From Molanna angustata (taxonomy: Eukaryota; Arthropoda; Insecta; Trichoptera; Molannidae): a stretch of DNA of 64,000 bases. The notes under the pieces are model-generated. The model did not search any database. It was not told where the DNA came from and worked only from the letters and a program-made list of their open reading frames with translations. Position numbers and translations under genes: made by a program. Below, one piece after another: positions 1 through 13,200 of this stretch. How positions within the stretch are numbered: the stretch's first letter is position 1; each line of letters starts with the position of its first letter. The stretch covers positions 28,310,132-28,374,131 of the forward strand of contig OY754981.1 of assembly GCA_963576475.1 (NCBI GenBank). The letters are read 5' to 3'.

Positions 1-511
1 ATCAAACCATTATAAATTTTGTTCAATTTAAAATATACAATATGTAGAACCACAATCAATTTTGTTTAATTTAAAATATATAATATATAGAACGTGACGG
101 TGTATTCCTATCATACAAAAAAACTCGTTAAAATCACATTTAAAATATATTCGTATTGAAATACACAGATGGCATGATAAGACTCCATTCAGTATGAATC
201 GCATGATAAAACCGAGTAAGAACCTAGGAGGAAGAAATAGACGAGTAATAAAGAATTCTTCGGGGCTGTTTGATGAAATTATATGACCAAATGGGGTAGG
301 AAATTATTTTTTAGCAGCTCCCGTACCACATCAACATTTAAGTATCCATTTGTAGGTTCTTTTTGGCGGTGTAATAAAAACATCTAATGTTGTTTAGCAA
401 CTACATACATTATTAGGGGTGATCAAAACGATGGTTTTCTGAACCAATGAAAAAAATTACCACAACGTTCATTGAATGGTTTACATCGATCAAACATACA
501 TTACAAGTACT

Positions 512-720
512 TACATACATACCATCACGCCGTATACCTCACGGGGTTTGCAGAGAGAAACGAACGCCACATTTTTCTATCTTGACACACATTCAACATC
601 ATACATGTTCGTCTGTAGTTCACTATTCTTACATTCTCATGTTTCAGAATACCGTTCACATGGTCGTGCCATACTTTTTTTGGGCACCATCAACTCTCAT
701 TCCGTTCTTGCATACATTAT
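512..720 (-). mobile_element. LINE 3' fragment (RTE-like), family 1
   Basis: The minus strand encodes a decayed NGMR...GAQKKYGTT segment (compare GRPRKGWHDHVNDIL at 20.6 kb), followed by the conserved 3' end CAAGATAGAAAAATGTGGCG and a TATG-type tail. Confidence 0.55.
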
Positions 721-839
721 TACCTTGAATAGATTTTGATACGAAATCTTCGCTGATTATCACAAACTGTGTGATATGTCGTGATGGTACGCGTGTAAGT
801 GAAATACTTGTAAAAAAAACAATACTTAAAAATACTAAT

Positions 840-1025
840 AAACACTTCGCTACACCCTGCGCAAGTGGCGCGTTTATTGCCATGTGGCAATTTCTTCCAA
901 CTAATCAGTATTTTTAGTCCAGAGAAGCAATATTAGCGTGAGAAATTAATTTTAATAAGCTTCACTTGAACCCAGAACGGTCGCAGAGAAACCAAACAGC
1001 TTACCAACTGTGCCAGCAACATGAT
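840..1025 (-). mobile_element. Second SINE family, minus copy
   Basis: On the minus strand the head has A-box-like TGGCACAGTTGGTAAGC and B-box-like CTGGGTTCAAGTG. The body ends in CGCCACTTGCGCAGGGTG at 850-870. Confidence 0.55.
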
Positions 1026-1889
1026 AGTATGTATAATGTAAGTACATATTATCAAAAATGACAGTATACTATGTATTTGAAAAAAATCATTAAAATATAT
1101 TTATTCAATTTTTTTTCATCAGTTGGACAAGACCAAGAGAAACGATAGTTCAAAGCCCACTAAATATTGCAGAAGTAAAACAGAGTGTATTTATTTAAAA
1201 TTTAAAATATATTTTGATAGAAATCTCATATTGTATTAAAAAAAGTGAACTAAAAACGGACGTTTACAAGTACCGAGTGTGATATAAATTTCATTTATTT
1301 TTTTTCCAAAAATAATGATAGCGAATATGACATGCAAGGAGAAACGAATGTCATGGATGAGAAATAAAATTGTCCAATATATCGTAAAAGCTTCTATGAC
1401 TGATATGAAATGAAAATATTATCATTACTAATACTTTGATATAGCAAATATACAACCGACGCCGACGCTGAAATTCTCGTTATTTAGTCGATGTCGATAT
1501 AATAATCGATATAGTGAAGGATTGGGACATTGTAGGATATAATATAACTGACTCGTATATTTTAATGTAAGTTTCAAATGTTTTTTTATCGACATAAGTA
1601 AACTATTTTTTTATTTTTTTTAACAGTTTGTCAACAGCTATGTAAAAAAATTACAAGTAAATGTTTTTTTTGTGTGGCTTCTGTATCATCATTGCTTGTT
1701 TGCGTATTCATTCGTATGCTTTTCATATTGATATACCGACATCGGAATAAATAAAGAGAATTCGACAGTGAAACTAAAAGTTTAGTAGAAAAGTAGGATT
1801 AGGTACTTATGTAGCCTACATAAAAAAGAGAACGCATAGATTCCCTGAAATAATGTTTTATAATATTTTTTTCTAAAATGTTACAATAG

Positions 1890-2101
1890 CTCTAATTGGC
1901 AGGGCAAGGATAATGTTAACTTGGAGACTGCGAATGACAACCAGAGGTGTTAGGAGACCGCCAATGAGATGGAGAGATCTCATCAGCCGTCATGCTGGTG
2001 TCAATTAGATGCTTGGAGCACAGGATAGATTAGTGGCATGGAAGGAGATGGAGGAGACCTTCGTTCAGGAGTGGACGGGATTAGGCTCAGAAGAAGAAGA
2101 A
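1890..2101 (+). mobile_element. LINE remnant (RTE-like), family 2
   Basis: Reads as RGVRRPPMRWRDLISRHAG, a break, then MLGAQDRLVWKEMEETFVQ and EWTGLG, the C-terminal signature of RTE-type ORFs (GRPxxRWxDxI...AQDRxxWxxxxEAxVQQWT). Stops interrupt it. Confidence 0.6.
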
Positions 2102-3615
2102 ATATTGAATATTTTTATAATACCTTTTAAGTCAATTTTTGTTGTATAATACACTAGTACTCGTATAGTAAAAGTAATTATATTTTAATGCAATAAATAC
2201 GTAAGGAACGAACAATGAACAGCCAGATATAACTGCTCATTTTTTTCCGGAGAAGCCCTACATACATTTCCATATATACATACATACGTCATGTCAATCC
2301 TTAAATTTCTAGACTAGACTCATTACTGCGCGGATAATATACAGTATTATAATATAATCTAATATGTAGGTATGTTTTCAGACAGAAATTCAATGGATAA
2401 TAGGTTAAAATTAGTAAAATTGGGTACCTATAATATTATATACGTTGGACAATTTAATTTAAGCTGATTATTTTTACATGAAGCAAATCCCCACTCATTA
2501 TATTTTCACAACTCAATCTAAATTCTCGGGAGGTATCAGGGTAGCAGACAATATAAAGGCAAAGGAGACGTATCTCGTGGGTAAGATTAATAAGTAACAG
2601 TTTTAGTACCTTTAGGGTTAGATGATGTTACCTGGTCGTTACTATGTTACCCTGATAACTTCATTATTAATGCGGTTTTCTGCCGTGCTTTATAGATGAA
2701 TCTGACCCGAGAGCTTGGAATAGAGTAGGGGCACTTAAAGCGAATTCCTAATAGTGCAAAAAGTACTATTAAACCTCTGATTAGCGACTTGCCTAGATGG
2801 AAACGAGATGTACAAATAGATACTCCACATTGATTAAATAATTCTCAGCAATCGTCTACAAACAGTTACAAATACCAATATGAGATTTTTTACATGAACA
2901 AGCATGTCATTAATTATATCAACAACATAATACATTGAAATTCCAAAATGTGTTTCGTTAAACCGAGTTTTCAAAAAATAATGGCTATTTCAATCGTTTT
3001 ATTCATTATAAACTTAACAAAGAAACCTAAACATTACACAAATAATTTAGTCTATCAAATTTTCTTCCATATCCTTCTATGTTTTGGATATATTGCAAGA
3101 AAGGCCCCTGATAATCTTGTCGTAATGGAAAGCGTGGAGATTCAGATGTCGCTCCCTGACCCGATGGATTAACCCTTGTTAAGTCCGCATCAGGATTTTA
3201 CATCACCGAAGCCTAAAAACCTTTACATGGAAGCAGACCATTCATTGACTAATTGGGTATAGTCGCGATCCTCAGTTATGAGGCCAAGGAAAAAGACAAA
3301 GAAATATCCATATTTTGAACTGACGCTAACAAGAAATTTTTAATTTTAAATAATCATTCCTTTTATGTGACCGAACTGGCAATAATCTATCTATCTTCAT
3401 CCTTATCCCGAGACATCCACATTAATCACATTTCTTTGATCTCAAAACCTGTAATATCCTTGATCTTTAAAAGATTTTCCCAATGACCTTGATGTCGAGG
3501 CTCTGCGGATAAAATAATTATTATCAACCCTCGGCCGTAATATATTGTCACCTAACATAGTCAGATTATTGGCAAATATCTCGTTGCAAACGGTCCTCGT
3601 TAGCCTTTGACTCTG
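2102..3615. other. No gene recognised
   Basis: A 74-codon ORF (2948-3172) with a hydrophobic middle and a modestly higher-GC stretch after 3170 lead up to the remnant at 3619. Could belong to one decayed gene or element; no family seen. Confidence 0.3.
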
Positions 3616-3618
3616 TAA

Positions 3619-3852
3619 CATGATATTCCATATTACAACTACTTATCATCTATATATGCCTCTATATACAACTCACCCTTTCACGACCACCCAGACCCTA
3701 TCGAAACAAGAATAAATCAAGTATTCCCCATTGGGTTTCAACACACTCCAGATTGGTATCTGATAGGTAGCTACGGAGCTCAAGCTTTTATTTTAATCGC
3801 TTTACCTGCGGCTATTAAATGGCCGCCTGATTTTTACTCTCCAATAAAATGA
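3619..3852 (+). pseudogene. Coding-looking remnant, unrecognised
   Basis: A 77-codon open stretch from just after a TAA (3616-3618) to TGA at 3850-3852, without an early ATG. It reads ...PIETRINQVFPIGFQHTPDW then YLIGSYGAQAFILIALPAAI and KWPPDFYSPIK. Balanced codon use and local GC are unlike the flanks, suggesting a former exon or transposon ORF. Family not recognised. Confidence 0.35.
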
Positions 3853-6002
3853 ATTATGATTCAGTAGTTTACAAGCCTATTTTTTTGGTTCTAATTCTCA
3901 GTGGATGTAATTTTGTATAGTTTGTGCAAAAATATTATTCACGATTATTTTTTAATTTCAAAGTTTCCCTATTCTCAGACTCTGCTTGAGAATTTCTAGG
4001 TTTTTCCTAGAGAGTGTTTTGACCACGTCCATCCGTTATTTAACTTTATCGTTTCCTGCTAACAGAATATTTATATTTTTTGTCGTCCATTTCTTTTTAA
4101 TTCCGTCTGTATCAGGTCTATAATTTTCCTTGGTCATTTGTACCTCATTCATTCTTTCAAAGTGACCAAGTCTGTGTTCAATCTCATTCTGTTAACATTA
4201 TCCTTCTTTAGGCTTTTCTATGTATAAAACTACGTCAGAAATACTAAAATGTTTAAGATTGCGGACATTTCTTAGTTTGAACGTAGAAATTCATCTGCAA
4301 AACCTAGACGTATCTTCGCTGTAGCAGTGACAGCCATTAAACGGTTTAAATCATTTGTAGAACAACAATTACGTAATTCCCAAGTAAATGAAACCACAAA
4401 GAGAAATTGAATGTCACTTATTGCCTCTACAAGGGAGACAGAGAGAGAAATTTCCCGAACCTCGTTATGGCCGCAAGTATCAAAAACATGTCAACAGAGG
4501 AAATCCAATTTGTTAAGTCGTTGTCTAGAGATGTTACTACTGCGATGTTGTGAAAGGAGCGCGCTATCTGTGCGAGAAAAGATATATCAAAATTGTATTA
4601 AATTATAATGTAATTTCAGGGAATTGAAAATAATTCTTGTACAAAAAAGCAAAAATACTATTGTATCATAAGAATGAAACGATCTCAAAAGAAACACATT
4701 TTTATCAAAATTGTCATAGAATAAAACACTACCGTTAGTTTCACTGCAAATTTGTAAAAAAAAGGATGTAGTTATATCAAAGAACGTCATCATAGTATAG
4801 AAATGAAACAGGTAGTGCATAAATTAACAGAATTGACATTGAAGCTAAAACTAGTGTTTTATTTTACGACATCATGAAGATTCATCAAGAATCATCCGTC
4901 AACAATAATAAAAATATAAATATCTTTCGACTTTAAGAGAAGTTTAGAAATATTGACTATATTAAAAACATCTTTCCAAAGACATTAGTGGCCACTAACT
5001 GTAAAAATAGTTTGATTTCTTGTAAATACTACATTACTTATAGTGGTGGCCGTTGAGGGAAATATGATTTGATATAAACTATGCATTATATTTGTAGAGT
5101 ATAAAAAGGATTTCTGATTTAAATAATACACATAAATGTGACTGTTTGACTGGTAGAAGCTGCCTATAAGTTCGCCACATGTGAAAATAATTTTTGCATA
5201 ATAAACGAATATTATATTTATTATAAACGTCATGGTTTCTTAGAGTTAGCTAGGTACTTTTATATACCTTGAGAGGCACTAAAGACAAATAATGCTTAAT
5301 CCCAAATCCCAAAATTTTCTGTCAAGTCTCCATTACGGAAGGGACCGAAAATTGACGTGATTTTTCATGATAAACGATAATATTTGAACGTGGATAATTT
5401 CCCATAGGGATATATTTAATCATACTCTCAAGTAAAAAGTACTTTTGTAAATACTCCTGATGGATTGCGCGATGCAAACTATGATAGATTCCATCAAGAA
5501 ATGCGATACAAAGCAAACATTTGCTTATCGATACCGTCAAAAATAAAGAACTTCGAAAGGTATTTTCACCAAAGGAAATAAAAATGAAGGCATTATAAAT
5601 ATATTCGACTGTATACTTCAATCGTTTCCATAATTGTTTTGTAATTGGACTTACGGATTAAGTAAAGATAAAATTTAATATAATTTAATCTATTACTAGA
5701 TTATTAATCCATAATTTAGATTTTAGTGATTTAATAAATTATTAAGGGGGGGGGACTACTGCCATCGTACCTATTTTTCAATTTGATATACCATCATTAT
5801 TTCTAATCAAATCGTTTTGAAAAAAATAATTTAGATAGTTTGGGTATTAATAAAGAAAAATATACCGTTACTTTATAATAATATTCTGTACAAATTCTTG
5901 TAGAAAAATAATGGCGTACCCCTATTTTCAAAGTTAATCATATATTTTTAATAAACTATAAGGCGTAGTTCAATATATTTTTTATAATTAAAGAAGACAA
6001 AA
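3853..6002. other. No gene recognised
   Basis: AT-rich sequence with short chance ORFs on both strands. A G-run at 5745 precedes sequence also found at 36.6 kb. Confidence 0.3.
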
Positions 6003-6225
6003 ATATCTAGAAAAATATGATGTGACGTTGCATTAATGCTTCAGGTTTAGTAAATACACCTAAAAAACATTTATTTTCCGTTCAGCACCATTGCGAAATA
6101 AAAGTTTTATTGATTTATTTACGTAACCTGAAGCATTAATGCAACGTCAAATCATCACATAGCACTCTTTACAGGGTGAATTGCCTAAAACTTAAAAAAA
6201 CGTCACATCATATTTTTCCAGATAT
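6003..6225. repeat. Fold-back element with nested inverted repeats
   Basis: GCATTAATGCTTCAGGTT at 6030-6047 pairs with AACCTGAAGCATTAATGC at 6125-6142. The outer ATATCTAGAAAAATATGATG... at 6003 pairs with 6199-6225. Likely a non-autonomous DNA element. Confidence 0.65.
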
Positions 6226-6244
6226 TTTGTTCTTATAGTTTTTG

Positions 6245-6460
6245 ACAAATGAAAGAATTGATAGGGATCTCATTAAAAAGGCATTATTGGTGAACGTTGC
6301 GCAAGCGCATAAAGTGATCACGTAAACCAGCCGATGACAGGTCGTAAGCCCTGTAGGTGCCTTGATTTCCCGGTTCTCCTACAATAAATATTCCAACTTC
6401 GTCTCTATTGAGATAATTAAAAATCTGTTGAAAGATAAATGTCGAAAATCGGGGAATGCT
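6245..6460 (+). repeat. Dispersed repeat, CCAGCCGATGACAGGTCGTA family, copy 1
   Basis: Shares AAACCAGCCGATGACAGGTC and the CTCATTAAAAAGGCAT lead with 6955-7110 (+) and 42180-42365 (-). Two copies within 500 bp in the same orientation. Confidence 0.6.
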
Positions 6461-6949
6461 TATTATTTACTATAATAATATATACAGAACATAATTAAAA
6501 GGTTAAGGTATATTTTTCTTTATTAATATCCAAACTAACTATTTATTTTTTTCACAATGATTCATTTTGTAGTTATGATGCAATTTCAAATTGAAAAAAT
6601 TAAGTACTGTAGGAATTAAGTACTTTAAACATACGTACTTACTAAACTAGGTCCAAAGACATGATGCGTTTGATAATCAGTGCTGATTGTTACCTGAAAA
6701 AAAAAAGAAAATATATACATTAGTTTCTTATTTGTAGAATACCATATTCATTAGAAAAAATATGAACACGTGTTATTACAGATCAGTTTTATGACCTAAT
6801 AAGCCGAGATCATTCGATTGTTTGTAGATTTGAATATTTTTATAGTTGTAAATACGCAAACATTGGATTTTTGTCACTTCATATATGGCGATGGTGTTTC
6901 AGTTTATTCTCAAGTGAAATGATTTTGATATAACATACAGAGAACTTTC

Positions 6950-7110
6950 AAAAAATCGATAGGGAACTCAATAAAAATGCATAGTTTGTACGATGCACAC
7001 GAGCATCAAGTGATCCCGTAAACCAGCCGATGACAGGTCTTAAGCCATGTAGTTGCATCGATTTTCCAATTCGTCAGTGATTTTTCAATACTTCATCTTT
7101 ATTAAGATGT
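6950..7110 (+). repeat. Dispersed repeat, CCAGCCGATGACAGGTCGTA family, copy 2
   Basis: GTAAACCAGCCGATGACAGG and TCTTAAGCCATGTAG, diverged from copy 1. Confidence 0.6.
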
Positions 7111-10100
7111 AAATAAAAATTCATTAAAATACTGTGTGGAATAATGTGTGTTCATTTTTTTTTGTAATTAAAAAAAATATTGACATTAAACGAAAAAATA
7201 AACAAAATCAAAGAGTGTATATGCAAATAAGAATAGTGGTAATAATTTGCATTATAAGTTTATAACATCGACAAATAATTACTTTCTTACAAATAAAATA
7301 AAGATTTAAAACGCTGAGTATTAAAATTGTTTTACTTCAATGTTTGTTTAAATAAAAATCAAAAATATATTCTGAAGAATTGTAAGACTACAAAGCTTTG
7401 TAATAATTATTATTAAAATATTCAAAACGCATAAATAAAAAAAGGCTTTTCATTCAACGCATGTTTTAGTGCATTCAAATTATACATGAAATTACGTTAG
7501 TTCTTTTGAAAACTGGTTATTTTCGTAAACCACACATGCTTTTTGTATTTGAAAACAAAATACAATAATTAAATCTTAATCAACATAAAAAAACAGTATA
7601 CTCAACGCAGTTGATTATAATAAACCTATTTGTTTACTTCTTTCCAACCTTAATCATCAACTATATAACACAATATTGAGGAGAGATAAGAATTAACACC
7701 ACACGAAATATTCAAATTAAACTACCAATAACTATAGAAAAATATCTCAACACATTAATATTGAACCCCGTGTTATTCAAATTTTTATTTTACGATAGGG
7801 GTGCGTATAGAGCGGAACAAATTCAATCTAATTACCACAATGCGGAGATCCTTGTACCAAAATGTAACGCGGAATATACATATAAAAAATATACATTATA
7901 CATAATAAAGGGTGCATTAGCAAACCCTGTCGTCCTATGGAAATGAAGTTCGTAGCACTGAGTCTTTTTCTATCGTTGGATTATAAATGTTGTATTATTT
8001 TCAAAACTGATTTCGAATCAAAGAGGTAAAGAAGGTATTGATAGGAATGTGTGATGTCCGTTGCTTTCAGACAACTCCACCAGGGAAAATACGTTTGTAT
8101 CGAATACATCGTAATGCAAAATTATCTATTTACTTGGTTGAATTCCATTACAAATTAGTGATAAAAATGATCTAAAATACGTTTTTTTCATTTTAAATTA
8201 AATTTACATTTATAGCTATTTGTCAAACGCTAATATAAGACATTATTAATACTCATGGTTTTAGTAATGAGAATTTCTATAATAAATATATTACTGGTAA
8301 AACTTTGTTATTATATGAGACAAAAGAGATTATTAAAAAATCGAAAAACATCGTATTTGTTGTTATGCCTACATACTAATTATTTGTTTGGTAAAATTAA
8401 ATTTATTATTTTAATTCAAATTTATAAACTCAAGATTTGGGACGACAATCCCAATGAGATGCCGTCAAAATTCTTGAATCTTTTCGTCGTGGATGGGGTC
8501 GGTTTGCATATATATCAACCAAGCAAAAAGACGTAAATTTGAGATCTGCGCACCCTCGTGACGGGCTCGAGTTGTTTTTTGATAAATATATGTATATACA
8601 AGTACTGACTTTGATTCCAAGGGGGTTCGTATTAAATTAAAGACACAAAAGAAAATAACTGTCCCCCTAATACCTGCACTGCGTAATATAGGGGACTGTT
8701 TTGAATTGCTACTTCTCTCACAAAACTTTCAAATACAGGAAACAGTGAATAATGGCAGATTAGTCCAATATAACAAAGTTTTGTATTTAAAAGTTACACA
8801 GACCACAACACAGAAACCTCAATCGCCGTCGGAATGATTTCTCTCGACTGAGAGACCTATTATTACTTACTGTTTCCTTAATACCCCCGGTGCATAGTTC
8901 AATATAACAAATCCATTATTAACATTCACCCTACCAAGCCGATAGTTTTCTTCTCTCTGCAAACCCCGTATCGGTGGAATGAACCGAAATAAATAATAGT
9001 TTCGGGAGAGAAGGTGGGGGCGGACACGCGAACGGCACGCCGCACACGATTCCGACCCGATTTGGTGAAAATTTATAGCGGACGACTGACGCAGAAAGTT
9101 TATTCGTCGGTAAAATTCATAGTCACCCATTACACAAGCTTGTCGAATTACATATTTACTTATTTTTTTTTATTTATTCACGAACAATTGTTATTGTTAA
9201 ATGTTGCTACTTTTTATTGGGTGTGTGTTAGATAATATTTGACAGGGTACCTGTTACTTGTCCAAAAAGTAATTCGACACGACACTTTCTTTCTTCCTGA
9301 GCAGGTGATGAATGTATTGCCTGATGTCGATATCATACAAATAACTATTGTTTTCAGCCTAGAGGAGTAATTTGTGAATACTCCCTCAGTTGGGAATCAA
9401 ACCTAGGACTCCCGCATATAATCCAAATGACGAACCACTATGTTCATGCAGTCGATAATTTTTAGAATTTCGATTAAAACTTTTGTTTTAAGTTAAGTAA
9501 TTTATGTGAGATTCTTAGATTTTGTTATTTATTTAACATGTTTTTATATAAAGATTCTTTTTGTTATTAACTTTTAGTTTGGAAAGTAGAAAAAAGAAAA
9601 TCTCTAAAATGTTTGGTGACTAAAATCAAACGACAGAATGTCCCAGACTCTACGAAAGCGATGAATCCCATTTCGCCCCAAAGAAGTGAGATAAAATCCC
9701 ACTAGCGCGATAACGAATTCACACTAGTTTTGAACGTAGATTACAGGTGACGTTTCGGTTTGTTCGCACCCCCTATCATGAAGCGTCATTATTAGTACAT
9801 AATCTATCCATCACACGGCGTGTAGATTTACAGGGGACATGAGCAACAAATACTTGTTAAAATAGCGCGGTAAATGTGATTCAGTACTTTAACACGTTAC
9901 AGATAATTCTTCTTAAAATATTATAAGGTAGGTAGTATGTCGTTAGTAAATTTACATATAAAAATAAACATAATCTTGCACCCTGCACAAATGGTCAGTT
10001 TATGGCCACTTGGCAATTTATAATCGGTTTTTCAAATCAATAAAGATAAGAACTAGTTGCAGAGGTAAGAAAATGGAATCATATTACAACTGTCAAACAT

Positions 10101-10459
10101 CAAAAAGCCCAAAAGTGAGCAAAAAATAAGACAATATAATAATAACACATTTTTTTCATAATTTTTTATACACTAAGACATTATTTTTCAAATTGATCTA
10201 CAATAAGCTCAAAAAGGGTTTTTTTTACCATAAGCAATCTCTTCCAATCAACCTGAACAAAAGTGTCAAAATAAGATGGCAACAATTGCAATTATACCTA
10301 AAACACAAAGCAACAGTAAAACAATACTAAAAAGGGTAAAAGACAATTTTGATGAAAGCACTGAAGAAAGAATGGAAGAAAATTTAAGGATGCAGCAAGA
10401 TATTCAAAAAATATTTGATAATATAAGAATATACATATTTCCTTTCTAAATATGTAGAT
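7111..10459. other. No gene recognised; GC-rich patch at 9000-9110
   Basis: Mostly AT-rich. About 110 bp around 9010-9075 is notably GC/CpG-rich (GGTGGGGGCGGACACGCGAA), with short ORFs on both strands. A SINE-like piece lies at 9320-9450. Confidence 0.3.
8658..8705. repeat. Small hairpin AACTGTCCCCCTA
   Basis: AACTGTCCCCCTAATAC pairs with ATATAGGGGACTGTT across a 15-nt loop. Function unknown. Confidence 0.45.
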
Positions 10460-10642
10460 GGATCGATGGCAGAGCGGTTAGTGCGCTGGGCTAGTAATCC
10501 AGTGGTCACGAGTTCGAATCCTGCCTCGACCGATTTCGTTCACCTATAGCACAAGCATTTATGCTTATTTTAGGGAACGTAGAAAGATGTATATGTACTT
10601 GTTTAGCAAGGACATATTCATTTTAATTTAAAAAAAAAAAAT
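10460..10642 (+). mobile_element. tRNA-derived SINE, copy 1
   Basis: The head resembles a tRNA: A-box TGGCAGAGCGGTTAGTGCGC, an anticodon-like loop TTAGTAA (AGT, Thr-like) and B-box GAGTTCGAATCC. It is followed by a shared body (GTTCACCTATAGCACAAGC...) and an A-tail at 10629-10640. Three copies share the non-tRNA body, so this is a SINE and not a tRNA gene. Confidence 0.72.
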
Positions 10643-10749
10643 CTATTTTTATACAGAAATTAAAAAGTATATTTCAAAATAAAAAAATAAATAATTGAAG
10701 ATGTGGACACTTGTGTACAGGGCAAATAGTAGATAACATTTCAATATAA

Positions 10750-11045
10750 ATACATACATACAATAAAACCTTGTCCCTCGCGGGGTAGGCAGAGAGAACC
10801 AAACGCCACATTTTTCTATCTTGGCACGCTTCTCTCGCCTCGTCCACATTCATGATAGCATACATGTTCCTTTATTGTTCATGCCTCTAACATTTACGTC
10901 TTTCAGACTATCGTTCACATGGTCGTCCATTCCTTTCTTGGGCGTCCCCAACCTCTCATTCCATTCCTGTCCGCACTGTATATTTTTTCGTCAGGCGTTC
11001 CTCATTCACTCTCCCCAAATGGCCAAACCATTTTAATGTGTTCAC
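10750..11045 (-). mobile_element. LINE 3' fragment (RTE-like), family 1
   Basis: Minus-strand copy with the ...WFGHLGRV... to RGWGRPRKE coding signature and the conserved CCAAGATAGAAAAATGTGGC end. It lies directly beside SINE copy 1. Confidence 0.6.
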
Positions 11046-11843
11046 TTTGATTCTATTAAATATTATAAAACAAATATTTCGTAGGTATAAAATAAACTTA
11101 CATTCTTATATTATATTTTGGAAGAAATCTGATCAGTACTTCTCAATTTATTTACTTGTCAAATATTTCAAGGTGACCCCAAGCTCAGGATGTTAAATTT
11201 TGATATTTTTATTTTCATATTGGTAAAAAGGCACACCACTTTCATTAAATGGCATTGGAGAATTATCAATTTTTCATAATAAAATATTTAATTCAAAAAT
11301 AATTGAACAAACTCATTTCATGAGAATGCTGAAAATTTTCCATACAAAATTTGAATATTTTTTTTTATTTATTTATTTATTTTTATTTGTTGGCAAATTC
11401 ACAGAATGTATATAACATAACATTATTAACATAATCTTTTAAATATAAATACATTCCAATTATGAATTTACTGGTGAAATATTACAATATTAAAATCTTG
11501 GTAGATTTTATGGAGACTCGGAAGTGAAAAGTAAAGCGTTGGCCACAACCCACTCGTTTTATTAATGTATATAATTAATGTAGTTATACGTTTATTTTTC
11601 AATTCATCCAATAAAAATCACGCGTTATTAACATTGACTTGAGTATTAAATATTCAAACGATTGATAACGAAGCAAATATCAATATGAGAAGAACTCCTG
11701 ATTGTATGCAATATGTGCAACAATATTTCGGAGTTTGTGATTTTGAACATATTTTGAACATAACATTTTAAAATTACACCTTGTTTATAACATAAACTCT
11801 AATTGATTTATCAAATAAAATACAATGTATATGTAAAAGAAGT

Positions 11844-12165
11844 ATGTATGAGAGGGTAAGAAATGAGGACACAAGGAAAGAATGTAAGTTGAAAAAATAT
11901 GTCATTAATAGAATGAAACTGAACACATTGAGATGGTTTGGCCACATGGAAAGAATGAATTGGAAACGCCTGACGAAGAAAATAAACAATGCGTTTAGGA
12001 ATGGAATGAGAAGACGGGACAGTATGAATGATATTCTAACATACGGAAACGATGCATGAATGTTGACGAGGCGATCAATGTGTGCAAAGATTGAAAAATG
12101 TGGCGTTAGGTTCTCTTTGTCTACTCCGTGAGGGACATGGCGTGATGGTGTGTATGTAGGTATGC
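11844..12165 (+). mobile_element. LINE 3' fragment (RTE-like), family 1
   Basis: Encodes MKLNTLRWFGHMERMNWKRL then TKKINNAFRNGMRRRDSMNDI. LRWFGHxxRM is the familiar tail of many arthropod non-LTR reverse transcriptase ORFs. The 3' end GAAAAATGTGGCGTTAGGTT and a GTATGTAGGTATG tail follow. Confidence 0.68.
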
Positions 12166-12671
12166 ATAGTAAATATAAGTATTAAGTTTAAAATAATAAA
12201 TAACGCAATATATTTAGCGTTGAGTTCATATAAATTTTCCATAGAGTATAACCCAATAAAGAAGTCCACCCGGCTTAAAAGCATGCAGAAAGTTGTGGGA
12301 AATAAACAGTAATAATGTTATATTATCGATCGGAGTTTTGACTTTGTCAAAGTGAATTTATTGTCGCTACAAACTCGCACCACTGGATGACAATAAATTT
12401 TCAAGATACTCTAATAAAAAGTATATTTCGTAAAGTAGACCCAAATCAATCGTATACTCTATTTATACAACAAAACTCTTTAATATCTATACATAACAAT
12501 TTATGCAATGAAATACCTAAGTATAATTCCGAATTATATTTATTTCCGAATTATATGATATTTATATGTATGTTGTCCAAACGTACGATATACACATTTT
12601 ATTATGAGAGAAACAACGGATTTGTATATTTTCATTAATTACAATAAAATAACTTTGTACTAACCACTTTT

Positions 12672-12722
12672 TATTAGAACCAAGTCTATATGTTTCAAGA
12701 ACAATGTTCTCTTCCTCAGGAC
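12672..12722 (-). ncRNA. Hammerhead-like motif, minus strand
   Basis: The minus strand reads CTGAGGAAGAGAAC, ATT loop, GTTCTTGAAACATATAGAC, giving an 8-bp helix II and both core boxes, followed by AATAAAAAGTGGTTAG as in the 49.7-kb copy. Confidence 0.52.
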
Positions 12723-12771
12723 ACTTAGTGTCCTTGACCTTGTTTAAAACACTAAACACGGTCAAACAAAT

Positions 12772-13200
12772 TTATAAATCATCTCGCTCTGGACACTTCA
12801 ACCAGTGTAATTCGTTTAGTAGAGGAGTTATGTGACACCGTTTTTCCGCACCAAAAATAAGCCTTGCCGCTGCATTGAACAGCATCTGTAATCTATCAAG
12901 TTGATACTTAGGCAACCCAGCATAAATACCGTTGCAGTAATCAAGCCGTGAAACGACGAATGCATTTATTGTCTCATTCTTGAGTAAACTTCGACGAATG
13001 TTTTTCAGTTGTCTTAGTTGAAAAAAACATGAATTGACCGTTTTCGCGAATAGAAGGTCAAGTGACAACTGACAACTTACTGTCCAAGTGAACACCCAAG
13101 AATCTGACACTTGCAGACGGCACGAGTGATTTTCCGTTGATGTAAATATTTATATCTGCACATAGGATCTGCATTACTGATAGTGTTTTTTTTTCAGCGT
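12772..13200 (-). mobile_element. LINE reverse-transcriptase fragment (CR1/L2-like)
   Basis: The minus strand encodes INGKSLVPSASVRFLGVHLD in one frame, then after a frameshift FFQLRQLKNIRRSL..., SRLDYCNGIYAGLPKYQLD, RLQMLFNAAARLI...HITP, the thumb region typical of CR1/L2-type reverse transcriptases. Truncated and frameshifted. Confidence 0.75.

Noticed and set aside
8867..9235. Overlapping ORFs on both strands (87 and 73 codons)
   Set aside because: Both arise from the same GC-rich patch, neither has recognisable protein features, and they exclude each other.
11774..11989. Minus-strand 71-codon hydrophobic ORF
   Set aside because: Antisense shadow of the LINE fragment at 11844-12165.
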